Shown: positions 7,952 through 14,374, counted from the stretch's first letter. The stretch: 17,324 nucleotides of DNA from an uncultured Anaerolineaceae bacterium (GCA_937967805.1 CALBTC010000184.1:1-17324); one strand, 5' to 3'. Notes: generated by a model from the sequence alone, not told the origin. A program made the numbers and translations.

Positions 7952-9223
7952 ATGCAGCTGATGGCGGAGGGCGGTGATTTGAACACAGGTATGCTGTGGC
8001 TGTGGCTGCGCACGATTGAACCGTCGGGAACGGCCGTTGTCTTTTGGGGCCAACCCATGACTTTGACAACCGACAACCAGACACTGCTTTTGATGTTGCT
8101 GGCCGGGCTGTCTATTTTGTTTGGATTGGCTATTGTTTTCCCATCGGGCGACTGGTTTGTGACGAGCAGTTTGGTGGGATTTGCTTTTCTGGCAGCGAGC
8201 TTGCTGGTACGGCCGTTCACCATAGCCATCACCTTGATTTTGCTGGCGATAGGTGCTTTTAGCCTCACCGTGCAGTCAGGGCAGGCCGGTTCCGTGCGGG
8301 GCAGCCTGCGCTACCTGCTGGCGGCGCTGCTGGCGGTGCCGCTGCTGCTCATCGTGAGCTGGCAGCTAGACACGCAGCCAACAGAATGGCGGCTGCCGCC
8401 GTGCGAGCTGGCGGCGCTGGCTGCGCTGCTGCTGCTGGCCGGTTTTCCCTTCCACATCTGGGTGCAAGCGGTGGTGAATGAGGCGGAGCCGCTGCCGCTG
8501 GCGCTGGTGGTGGGCTTGGCTCCGCTGGTGCCGCTGGCGCTGCTCTTTGAACAGTTTGCTACCCATCCAAACCTGCTGGACGTTACGTTTCGGCAGCTTA
8601 TCTGGCTCAGCGGTAGTTTAACCTTGCTGGTGGCGGGGGTATTGGCGCTGACGGCCGTTCACCTGCGGCGGGCCATCGGCAACGTTTTGCTGCTGGATAT
8701 GGCCCTGACAATTTTGTGCCTGACGCTGCCGGAACAGGTGGGGTGGGAAACGGCCGTGACGTTGCAAACTGGTAGATTTGGTAGCTTGTTGCTGGTGGCT
8801 GGGGGCTGGGAATTGTTAAAACGGTATCAAGCTAGTTGGCCGTTAGACAAGTTACCGGTTGGCTTGGGGCGGCAATCGCCGTTGAGTCTGGCGCTGCTGG
8901 GGATGGGGCTTTTTTCGCTGTTGGGGCTGCCGTTTACGTTGGGCTTTGGCGGGCAGTGGCGGTTGTTGACGGCCGTTGGCGAGCTGGCCAATCGTGGGGT
9001 GGTGCCGTGGTGGCTGCCGGCGGCGGCTCTGCTGGGCCTAGGGTTGGGCGCAGCGGGGGTGCTGCGGCTGTTGGTTGTGCTGTTGGCTAAGGAGGATGAG
9101 GGGGAAACGGCCGTGGCCGACCCGTTGTGGCTTCAGGTTACAGTAGGCATTGTGCTGATAATCTTTTTGTGGCTGGCAATCTTCCCTCAAGCCGGCCCAA
9201 ACATCGCTTTGCTAGGGCTTTGA
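7952..9223 (+). CDS. NuoN/NuoM-like membrane subunit; N-terminus interrupted by an in-frame stop
   Basis: The usable ORF has 423 residues with about 12 helices. AGFPFHIWVQAVVNEAEPLPLALVVG matches the conserved K-x-PFHxWLPxAxxxAPxPxS region of antiporter-like complex I subunits, with the Lys before PFH lost. GLPFTLGFGGQWRLL matches GxPPTxGFxGKxxLF, with Lys replaced by Gln. In the same frame, an ATG at 7880 codes 20 hydrophobic residues typical of this family's first helix (MAALQTLLFSPMMTALVVRL). TAG at 7940-7942 and then ARRMQLMAEGG follow. The intact ancestor therefore probably started at 7880. The present copy is read from 7952 or 7961, is a pseudogene, or reflects a base error. Its stop is 3 bp from the convergent next gene. 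Confidence 0.55.
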   Translation: MQLMAEGGDLNTGMLWLWLRTIEPSGTAVVFWGQPMTLTTDNQTLLLMLLAGLSILFGLAIVFPSGDWFVTSSLVGFAFLAASLLVRPFTIAITLILLAIGAFSLTVQSGQAGSVRGSLRYLLAALLAVPLLLIVSWQLDTQPTEWRLPPCELAALAALLLLAGFPFHIWVQAVVNEAEPLPLALVVGLAPLVPLALLFEQFATHPNLLDVTFRQLIWLSGSLTLLVAGVLALTAVHLRRAIGNVLLLDMALTILCLTLPEQVGWETAVTLQTGRFGSLLLVAGGWELLKRYQASWPLDKLPVGLGRQSPLSLALLGMGLFSLLGLPFTLGFGGQWRLLTAVGELANRGVVPWWLPAAALLGLGLGAAGVLRLLVVLLAKEDEGETAVADPLWLQVTVGIVLIIFLWLAIFPQAGPNIALLGL

Positions 9224-9226
9224 TCC

Positions 9227-9817
9227 TCAACTACTCTCGCTTTCCACATCGACAAATTCTTTGATCCACAGTATGTGTTCCCGATAATGACCAAAGGTAT
9301 TGCCCGCAACATAGCCCCAAACAGGTTTGCCTTCGTCAGAGGTAAAAGGGGGCACAAAACGCCCGTAGGGCAGCTCCAAATCTGCCGTTGACAGTTGTTC
9401 TAAAGCTGAAACGGCCTGGTCATGGGCCGCCACCAGCCATCGCCTTGCTTCTGCCGGCGACTTGTGGCGGTGCTGAACCACAATCTGTGCATTCATCGCA
9501 TCAAAATCGGGTTCGTCATCATCGGGGTTTTCCAGGCCCATTGCTGTCCAGCGATCTTCACGGCGCAGCAAGGCGACAATACCTTCTGCCCACGCTGCCA
9601 AATGCGTGATGTGATCCCGCACATTCCAGCCAACGGCATCCTTTGGTTCCAGCATCTGTTCTTCAGAAAATTCGTCAATAAACGCCAGAAACTGTGCCAG
9701 ACCCTCATTCATTTTGGCAATCAATTCTTGTTTGGTCAGTTTTGGATATTTATTGCTCAATCGAATTTTCTCCAGCTCATTGGGAGGCATAAATTGCCGG
9801 GTAAATTTTTTGGGCAT
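9227..9817 (-). CDS. DinB / ClbS-DfsB-like four-helix-bundle protein
   Basis: This is a 196-residue protein. The core reads TKQELIAKMNEGLAQFLAFIDEF, then VGWNVRDHITHLAAWAEGI, and near the end FGHYREHILW. The W-x-V-x-D-H-xx-H-L-x-x-W block and the late H-x-x-E-H block are the metal-binding corners of the DinB/DfsB superfamily. That superfamily includes thiol-dependent transferases and the colibactin-resistance protein ClbS. The product is cytoplasmic and its substrate is unknown. The ATG at 9817 overlaps the upstream SCP2-like gene by 41 bp; the in-frame ATG at 9790 cuts this to 14 bp and may be the real start. Neither has a clear ribosome-binding site, so coupling to the upstream gene is likely. 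Confidence 0.75.
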   Translation of the reverse strand: MPKKFTRQFMPPNELEKIRLSNKYPKLTKQELIAKMNEGLAQFLAFIDEFSEEQMLEPKDAVGWNVRDHITHLAAWAEGIVALLRREDRWTAMGLENPDDDEPDFDAMNAQIVVQHRHKSPAEARRWLVAAHDQAVSALEQLSTADLELPYGRFVPPFTSDEGKPVWGYVAGNTFGHYREHILWIKEFVDVESESS

Positions 9818-10169
9818 GGTAGAACAGGTCGGCCAAAGCCATGATTTTCCAGATGGGACCCTTGGGCCTTACCTGTTTGCTGCCCACGGCTTTGGTGAGG
9901 CTGAGCCGGCCGAGCAGGATTTGGTGGAGAGCGTCACCGGCGGTGTCTACCTCAAGGTCTGGTTTGCAGCTGTTGGCACGGCCGTATTCAATTTGCAGCG
10001 GCCGTTTTTTGGCATTTACCAGCAAGGTGGCATCCGGATCAGACACATTGAAGCGAATGCACAACTTCGCCTTTACCAACGATTCGGTTGCCTGAGGTAA
10101 GTCGGCCTCCACCCGGCCAAATAAATCTTGCATGCAGTTATAAAGTTGCGCCTCGTTTTGATAAGCCAT
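9777..10169 (-). CDS. SCP2 sterol-carrier-domain protein
   Basis: This 130-residue protein is roughly one SCP2 domain. The pattern includes CIRFNVSDPDATLLVNAKKRPLQIEYG, then KPDLEVDTAGDALHQILLGRLSLTKAVGSKQVRPKGPIWKIMAL. The order of hydrophobic ligand-binding strands and the G-x-L-x-x-x-x-A...G-x-x-K/R-x-x-G tail is that of the family. SCP2 domains bind sterols, fatty acyl-CoA or other lipids in a tunnel. ATG at 10169 is chosen; a TTG at 10190 lies in the AATTAC repeat and would add seven unlikely residues. It overlaps the DinB-like gene and lies near the acyl-reductase fusion, which fits a lipid-carrier role. Confidence 0.75.
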   Translation of the reverse strand: MAYQNEAQLYNCMQDLFGRVEADLPQATESLVKAKLCIRFNVSDPDATLLVNAKKRPLQIEYGRANSCKPDLEVDTAGDALHQILLGRLSLTKAVGSKQVRPKGPIWKIMALADLFYHAQKIYPAIYASQ

Positions 10170-10170
10170 T

Positions 10171-10218
10171 TCAATTACCCAGGTACCCAATTACTCAATT
10201 ACAGGCGTAATTACGCAA
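10171..10218. repeat. CAATTAC short tandem repeat between genes
   Basis: Four to six copies of (C)AATTAC with CC, T or CG spacers (CAATTACCCAGGTACCCAATTACTC and onward to GTAATTACGCAATTAT) fill the 49 bp between the zinc-motif gene and the SCP2-like gene. The period is 7-9 bp. This resembles the short tandem heptamer repeats described between cyanobacterial genes. It has no coding potential. Confidence 0.65.
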
Positions 10219-10896
10219 TTATTCCTCTTCTGCTTCGCTGGTGAACTTTTGCCTGAGCTGGCTGGCCTGGAACTGCACTGAGTAGTTGAGCATATACCAG
10301 AGACCTTTCCAGGTTTCCGGGTCCATCAGATCTTCGCGGGAGGCACCTTGCAAGCTGTCCATCATCCCTTTGGCTACATCCGGCGTAAAGCGGTCGATGT
10401 TGCTTTTGATAAAGTTGAGCATCGTGTCTGGCTGGAGTGGCTTGGGCAGCTGCTCGTTCATTTTTTCGCGCAGTTGGTTGGCCTGGAAGCGGGCCGAGTA
10501 GTTGAGCATATAGCCCAATCCTTTCCAGGTTTCGATATCCATTAAATCTTCACGGGTCATGCCTTCGAAGGTTTCCAGAATGCCCAGCTGCACTTCAGGC
10601 GTGAACTGGTTCAAATTTTGGCGCAGGTAGGCAAGCAGTTGCAGCGGATTGTAGGGAGAGGCGGTGGTTTGGGGAACGGCCGTTTTCAAGTCAGCCACCA
10701 ATTTATCCAACTCGGCCAACAGCTCTTTGCGCCGCGCCAGCAGTTCTGCTTCTGCCTCACTCAACGCCTCGGGTTCTCCGCGTTTGTGCGCTTTTTGGTG
10801 CACATGGCAATATTCTGAGCCCTCGACGGCATAATTTTTACACGGCTTGCCCGCTTTGGTGGTGGCCACACAACGGGTGGGGGATTGATCGCTCAT
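10219..10896 (-). CDS. Small zinc-motif protein with two 72-residue repeats, function unknown
   Basis: The protein has 225 residues. Residues 8-33 (RCVATTKAGKPC...YCHVH) form a C-x10-C-x10-C-x2-H motif, a likely zinc site seen in many small bacterial proteins (DUF5763-like). A charged helix at about 44-75 follows. Two repeats then lie at about 84-147 and 156-219. Each contains FTP-[ED]-V, REDLMD, ETWKGL, YMLNYS, FQA and QLR, and about half of the aligned positions are identical. TTG at 10899 precedes the true ATG at 10896, which has AAGGAG 7 bp upstream. The gene lies between the acyl-reductase fusion and the SCP2-like gene on the same strand. The repeats look helical. I do not recognise a named family for them. 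Confidence 0.75.
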   Translation of the reverse strand: MSDQSPTRCVATTKAGKPCKNYAVEGSEYCHVHQKAHKRGEPEALSEAEAELLARRKELLAELDKLVADLKTAVPQTTASPYNPLQLLAYLRQNLNQFTPEVQLGILETFEGMTREDLMDIETWKGLGYMLNYSARFQANQLREKMNEQLPKPLQPDTMLNFIKSNIDRFTPDVAKGMMDSLQGASREDLMDPETWKGLWYMLNYSVQFQASQLRQKFTSEAEEE

Positions 10897-10918
10897 CAAA
10901 TTATCTCCTTAAAAAGTA

Positions 10919-10940
10919 GGTCAATTTCACAAAATTGACC
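10919..10940 (-). terminator. Hairpin between the acyl-reductase fusion and the zinc-motif gene
   Basis: GGTCAATTT and AAATTGACC form a perfect 9-bp stem with loop CACA, just after the fusion gene's stop. On the transcript it is followed by TACTTTTTAAGGAG. The U-run is displaced by two bases, so partial termination or an operator for the downstream gene are both possible. Confidence 0.5.
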
Positions 10941-10944
10941 AACA

Positions 10945-13155
10945 TTATTTTCGTCGCCAAAAGAATAACCCGGCAATGGCAGCGATTACGGCCGTTCCTG
11001 CGCTGACGAGGATGGTGGTGGTACGGCCGTTACCATCCCGTTTTGCTTTGCCGTGCCGGCCTTTGGCCGGCAGGGCCGCCTGCGCCTGGCGCTGCACATC
11101 GGCCAGCTTTACCGGATCGTTGCGCAGTTCGTCGGCCAGGGCCCGCTTTTTGGCCAAATCTTCATCCGTCAAAAAACGATCGTGGCTGCGAATGCCGGAG
11201 AGCCTCAGCCCGTGCTTTTTGTACAGGCGGTAAATCTCCTTGACCCGCTCGATTTCAATGTTGCGCCCGAGCGTATAATCTTCAAAACGGCCGTCCAACG
11301 CCAGCAGCGCCGTTTCGGCCAAACAGGCATAAGCCACTCCCGGCGGCAGCCCAATATCCATGCCAAAATCCGGCTGGCCTGGCAGCAAAATCTCCCCCGA
11401 TTCGATCACCAGCACATCGGGGCGCAGGGCGGCTTCTTCTTCGGTGATATCCGGCGGACGGGCGATATCGCAGATGACGGCTCCCGGCTTGCATTTGGTG
11501 ATGTCAATAATTCTTGTGTTTAAGGCTGTGGTTGTAGTGACGATGAGATCACAATCTGCCACGTAATCGTCGGCGGTGGTGCTGAGGGTAACAACGGCAT
11601 TCGGCGTTTCTTCTTCGATGGTTTGCTTTAGCGCAATCAACTTCTCTGGCCGGGGAGCCACCAGCACAATGTTGGGCACCGCCTGGGCCAGCAAGCGGGA
11701 ACAAACAGAACCGATCGAGCCGGTCGCACCAATAACCATCACTTTACCCTGGTGCGCTTCATCCAGATTGTTGCCCATTTTTACCACGGCTTGCTTGGCT
11801 GTTTCCAGCGTGGCGGCCACGGTCAGGCTGTTGCCGGAGGTGATGGCAATGTCTGCTTTTTGGGCCACGGTGATGCCGGCATCGCCCACCACGGAGGTGA
11901 AGGCGCCCAGGCCCATTAGCCGCGCACCAAAACGTTCCGCCATGCGCGAGGCGCGAATGAGCCGGCGGTAAACAAAGCCGGGATCACGCCGCATCAGTTC
12001 GCGGGGGGTCCCGCCAATATAGAGCAGATACCCTTCCACCTTTTGGCCGGTTGTTGGGCTTTCGATGCCGGTGATGCGGCTGCCGTACATCGGTGGCAGG
12101 TGGGCAGCCACGCGTTCTACCAAACGATCAGGCAGGAACCGGGCCCAGCGGAACCTGGGATGGGTGTAAATAAAACGGGGCGAAAGCGGATGAATGACAA
12201 AGGCAAATTTGTTGATGCCGGCCTCTTCCGGCTGCAAAAATTTGATACCCGGCTTCCACTCCATTTGGGCCATCAGGTTCAAGTAGGTATTTTCGGTGAG
12301 TTCGGCCGTTTTATCCGGCCGTAAAGCAACCAGACACGCTTCAAAAACGGCCGCGCCCAAATGAGCCAGTTCATGCCCCAGCGGCGGCATGGTGGTGACG
12401 ATGGCCGACACGCCCCGCTGCCGCAAATCGTTCACATCTTCTTCGGTTGCGGATTCGGTAACCACAATTTTGCGCTTGAGCTGCTCTGGTGCATAGCGGC
12501 GAATGCCGCCCATGTCTCCAGCCAGAATATCGGCCCAGTCAAACAGCTTGGGGCTGCGCGGCCTTGTTGTTTCCCCCGCCTGGGGGAAAAGGCGGCGGAA
12601 TGGATAAGCGCGAAGTTGATTAAGCGTCGGTTCTGCCACGCGAGACAGTGTGTCGGCGCTGCCAACGCCGGGCACAGGAGGCAGAGCAAAATAAACGATT
12701 GGATCGGCGTAACGCACAGTCTCGGTATATTGTTCTAAAGCCTGGGCCAACCCGTTGTGGTTCAGACCCGGTGCCATGAGCACCCGTTTGCGCGACCAAA
12801 TGCCGGGTTGGGCTTCATCGGCCAGCCGGACGGCCCAGCGCTCCATTGCAGCGCGCACGCCGGCGCCATCTACAACCGGCGTTTGTTGGGCAATCGCAAA
12901 CAGGGGCGCAGCAGCCGGATGATCCACTTTGATTTTACCCAGGCGCAATGTTTTGGCGATGCCGGCAAGGGCAACGGCCGTCACCTGGCCGTCCAATGCC
13001 TCGATCTGGGCCGCCATTTTATCCAGGTCTCTATTACAACCGATGTGCTGTAAGTGAACAGTGCGGCCCAACAGGTTAATCTCTTCCACAGTTTTGGCTG
13101 CACCGTGATAATGCAGCACGGCTATTTTCGGGTTCAAGCCAGCTTGCTCCACCAT
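10945..13155 (-). CDS. Fusion: quinate-5-dehydrogenase-like domain + acyl-ACP-reductase-like domain + C-terminal membrane anchor
   Basis: This is a 736-residue protein. Residues 8-285 resemble bacterial 'quinate 5-dehydrogenase' Rossmann-type proteins (TAVALAGIAKTLRLGK, TPVVDGAGVRAAMERW, FDWADILAGDMGGIRRY, KIVVTESATEEDV). Residues 316-655 resemble cyanobacterial long-chain acyl-ACP reductase, which makes fatty aldehydes from acyl-ACP. Matching blocks are GLGAFTSVVGDAG, TSGNSLTVAATL, the nucleotide loop GATGSIGS (476-483), AYACLAETALLALDG and LGRNIEIERVKEIY. Cys611 aligns with the catalytic Cys near the end of the cyanobacterial enzyme. A basic linker and one helix (about 713-733), ending in WRRK, should anchor it with the enzyme in the cytoplasm. 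ATG 13155 has AGGAG 7 bp upstream; an in-frame TTG at 13254 adds 33 unlikely basic residues. No aldehyde deformylating oxygenase is nearby. The substrate is unproven. Confidence 0.75.
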   Translation of the reverse strand: MVEQAGLNPKIAVLHYHGAAKTVEEINLLGRTVHLQHIGCNRDLDKMAAQIEALDGQVTAVALAGIAKTLRLGKIKVDHPAAAPLFAIAQQTPVVDGAGVRAAMERWAVRLADEAQPGIWSRKRVLMAPGLNHNGLAQALEQYTETVRYADPIVYFALPPVPGVGSADTLSRVAEPTLNQLRAYPFRRLFPQAGETTRPRSPKLFDWADILAGDMGGIRRYAPEQLKRKIVVTESATEEDVNDLRQRGVSAIVTTMPPLGHELAHLGAAVFEACLVALRPDKTAELTENTYLNLMAQMEWKPGIKFLQPEEAGINKFAFVIHPLSPRFIYTHPRFRWARFLPDRLVERVAAHLPPMYGSRITGIESPTTGQKVEGYLLYIGGTPRELMRRDPGFVYRRLIRASRMAERFGARLMGLGAFTSVVGDAGITVAQKADIAITSGNSLTVAATLETAKQAVVKMGNNLDEAHQGKVMVIGATGSIGSVCSRLLAQAVPNIVLVAPRPEKLIALKQTIEEETPNAVVTLSTTADDYVADCDLIVTTTTALNTRIIDITKCKPGAVICDIARPPDITEEEAALRPDVLVIESGEILLPGQPDFGMDIGLPPGVAYACLAETALLALDGRFEDYTLGRNIEIERVKEIYRLYKKHGLRLSGIRSHDRFLTDEDLAKKRALADELRNDPVKLADVQRQAQAALPAKGRHGKAKRDGNGRTTTILVSAGTAVIAAIAGLFFWRRK

Positions 13156-13186
13156 AGGGATGCTCCTTTTCTTCCTTTTCGAGTTG

Positions 13187-13203
13187 ACCAAAGTGACTTT
13201 GGT
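13187..13203. promoter_or_regulatory. Palindromic candidate operator ACCAAAG-TGA-CTTTGGT
   Basis: This is a perfect 7-bp inverted repeat with a 3-bp centre, 32 bp before the start of the acyl-reductase fusion and downstream of its candidate promoter. It could bind a dimeric regulator or form a small hairpin in the leader. Confidence 0.4.
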
Positions 13204-13272
13204 AAAATGAACGCATATGGGATGGTGTTTCGTCTTCTGGGTTCTCTTTTGCAATTAAGATGGTGATACCTG

Positions 13273-13278
13273 ATTATA
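13273..13278 (-). promoter_or_regulatory. Candidate -10 box (TATAAT) for the acyl-reductase fusion operon
   Basis: On the minus strand GAGTATAATCAG gives a perfect -10 hexamer 118 bp before the start codon. The -35 region is poor (TCGGAA at 17 bp). The resulting leader would carry the palindrome at 13187-13203. The divergent 308-bp gap 13156-13463 thus holds promoters for both arms. Confidence 0.4.
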
Positions 13279-13347
13279 CTCACTTTATCATAATTTTCCG
13301 ATCATTCTTCTTATGCTTCCTAGCCCAGCGGATCGTTTTTTGGCCTC

Positions 13348-13376
13348 TTGACATCCATGACGCACTGTGTTATATT
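13348..13376 (+). promoter_or_regulatory. Strong sigma70-type promoter of phasin 1
   Basis: TTGACA at 13348-13353, a 17-bp spacer, and TATATT at 13371-13376 make a near-consensus promoter about 88 bp upstream of the phasin 1 ATG. ATGACGCA at 13357-13364, inside the spacer, is mirrored by TGCGTCAT at 13392-13399. A bound protein would therefore block the promoter. Confidence 0.65.
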
Positions 13377-13399
13377 TTGCTTATGATGCAATGCGTCAT
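13357..13399. promoter_or_regulatory. Candidate operator: ATGACGCACTG with inverted TGCGTCAT
   Basis: ATGACGCACTG at 13357-13367 overlaps the phasin 1 promoter spacer. TGCGTCAT at 13392-13399 is an exact 8-bp inverse of its first half. The same 11-mer occurs just after the phaR -10 box at 14484-14494. PhaR proteins are known to repress phasin genes and their own gene, so this is the natural candidate site. Confidence 0.5.
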
Positions 13400-13427
13400 A
13401 GATGAAATTAAAACAATTTAATGTAAG

Positions 13428-13457
13428 GCAATCCGCTTTAAGCCGGATTGCAGGAGG
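13428..13457 (+). promoter_or_regulatory. Leader hairpin and strong ribosome-binding site of phasin 1
   Basis: GCAATCCG (13428-13435) and CGGATTGC (13444-13451) form a perfect 8-bp stem with an 8-base loop. The stem ends right at AGGAGG (13452-13457), which lies 6 bp before the ATG. The hairpin may keep the site clear or protect the mRNA 5' end, as expected for an abundant protein. Confidence 0.5.
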
Positions 13458-13463
13458 CATAAG

Positions 13464-13838
13464 ATGGCAGAAAAAATTGAGTTTAATGAAACGGTAAAAG
13501 AAAACGTAAATCTGTGGATGGAAAACGGCCGTAAAGTCATGCTGGCCGGTTTGGGCGCTTTTACTATGGCACAGGAAGAGATGACCGGGCTGTTTAACAA
13601 CCTGGTAGAACGCGGCACCGCCACCGAAGAAAAAACCCGCGATGTCGTAAACAAGCAGGTTGAGAATCGGCAAAAGGAAGCCAGGAAAGCAGCCAAACGG
13701 GTTGAAAAAGAAATTGAAGATCGGTTTGAGGATGTTTTGCATTGGATGAATATTCCGTCCAAGAACGACATTGAAAAGTTGAGCCGCAAAGTTTCAACGC
13801 TTAACAAGAAAGTTAATGATTTAAGCAAAGCTGCTTAA
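13464..13838 (+). CDS. Phasin-family protein 1 (granule-associated)
   Basis: This 124-residue, highly charged, helical protein has the phasin (PF05597-like, PhaF/PhaI) plan. An amphipathic N-terminal part contains GRKVMLAGLGAFTMAQEEMTGLFNNLVERG. A Lys/Glu-rich helix follows, then the C-terminal leucine-zipper-like motif MNIPSKNDIEKLSRKVSTLNKKVNDL. Phasins coat polyhydroxyalkanoate granules and control their size and number. It has a near-consensus promoter and a full ribosome-binding site, which suggests high expression. It is followed by a related phasin, and the two were probably produced by duplication. No PHA synthase is in the window, so the coated surface is not known. Confidence 0.85.
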   Translation: MAEKIEFNETVKENVNLWMENGRKVMLAGLGAFTMAQEEMTGLFNNLVERGTATEEKTRDVVNKQVENRQKEARKAAKRVEKEIEDRFEDVLHWMNIPSKNDIEKLSRKVSTLNKKVNDLSKAA

Positions 13839-13850
13839 ATAAAGCAGCTT
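13828..13850 (+). terminator. Hairpin overlapping the phasin 1 stop codon
   Basis: AAGCTGCTT and AAGCAGCTT form a perfect 9-bp stem with a 5-base loop AAATA. The TAA stop is within it. No U-run follows, so it may slow decay or lower read-through rather than end transcription fully. Confidence 0.45.
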
Positions 13851-13886
13851 AATCGACGAACGGGCACCGATGGATGTAAAGTAAAA

Positions 13887-13987
13887 CATTCATCTGCAAC
13901 AACCACCTCTAGGGGATGTGAGAAAATCGGTAGGTATGACGCGGGTAGGTGATCCATTCATCTGCCCGTGTTTAGAAAATCAGATGA
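13887..13987. repeat. Direct and inverted short repeats before phasin 2
   Basis: CATTCATCTGC occurs at 13887-13897 and again at 13955-13965. CAGATGA at 13981-13987 is the inverse of TCATCTG at 13958-13964 and ends at the GAGG ribosome-binding site. ATGACGC at 13936-13942 matches the first seven bases of the candidate PhaR site. The 158-bp gap 13839-13996 therefore looks like a regulated leader or promoter, although no clear -35/-10 pair was found. Confidence 0.4.
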
Positions 13988-13996
13988 GGTAATATT

Positions 13997-14374
13997 ATGG
14001 CCGAAAAAATTAAAGTCGAAGAAGAAACTGTAGAAGAAACAACCAACCCATTTGTGGAAGGTGTACGTCGTGCGTTATTGGCCGGTGTTGGCGCTTTTTC
14101 ATTGGCTCAGGATGAAGCAGAAAAGTTTGTCAATAAGCTGATTGAAAAAGGTGAGATTGCCGAAAAAGACGGCCGTGCCCTGCTGAACGATCTGGCAGAC
14201 AAGCGCAAAGAGCGGGCCAAGGAAAGCAGCAAGCGCGTTAGCGATGAGCTGGAAAAGCGCATGGAAAGCCTGCTCAATCGCATGAACATTCCCACCAAGT
14301 CAGACATTGAACAGTTGAGCAAAAAGGTTGCCGAGCTCACCAAAAAGATCGACGCACTGAAAGAGCAAAAGTAA
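13997..14374 (+). CDS. Phasin-family protein 2 (granule-associated)
   Basis: This 125-residue paralogue of phasin 1 has the same plan: MAEKIKVEEE start, VRRALLAGVGAFSLAQDEAEKFVNKLIEKGEIAEKDGRALL, a Lys/Glu/Arg-rich helix, and the motif MNIPTKSDIEQLSKKVAELTKKIDALK at the end. The LIEKGE-(x)-DG pattern is closer to classical phasins than that of phasin 1. The amphipathic N-terminal helix should sit on the hydrophobic surface, and the C-terminal coiled coil should oligomerise. GAGG lies 8 bp before the ATG. A rho-independent terminator follows at 14412-14452, so phasin 1 and 2 form one unit separate from phaR. Confidence 0.87.
   Translation: MAEKIKVEEETVEETTNPFVEGVRRALLAGVGAFSLAQDEAEKFVNKLIEKGEIAEKDGRALLNDLADKRKERAKESSKRVSDELEKRMESLLNRMNIPTKSDIEQLSKKVAELTKKIDALKEQK

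Noticed and set aside
5550..9223. DabAB/MpsAB-type bicarbonate uptake module
   Set aside because: No DabA-like (PF10070) zinc protein is present; only NuoL/K/N-like membrane proteins.
10945..13155. Hydrocarbon (alkane) biosynthesis operon
   Set aside because: Only the reductase-like half is present; no ferritin-like aldehyde deformylating oxygenase is encoded in the window.
13156..13254. N-terminal extension of the acyl-reductase fusion from TTG 13254
   Set aside because: It lacks a ribosome-binding site and contains the palindromic leader; ATG 13155 has a good AGGAG site and begins the domain.
13320..13828. Minus-strand ORFs across phasin 1
   Set aside because: They are mirror frames of a highly charged coiled-coil gene and have no independent support.
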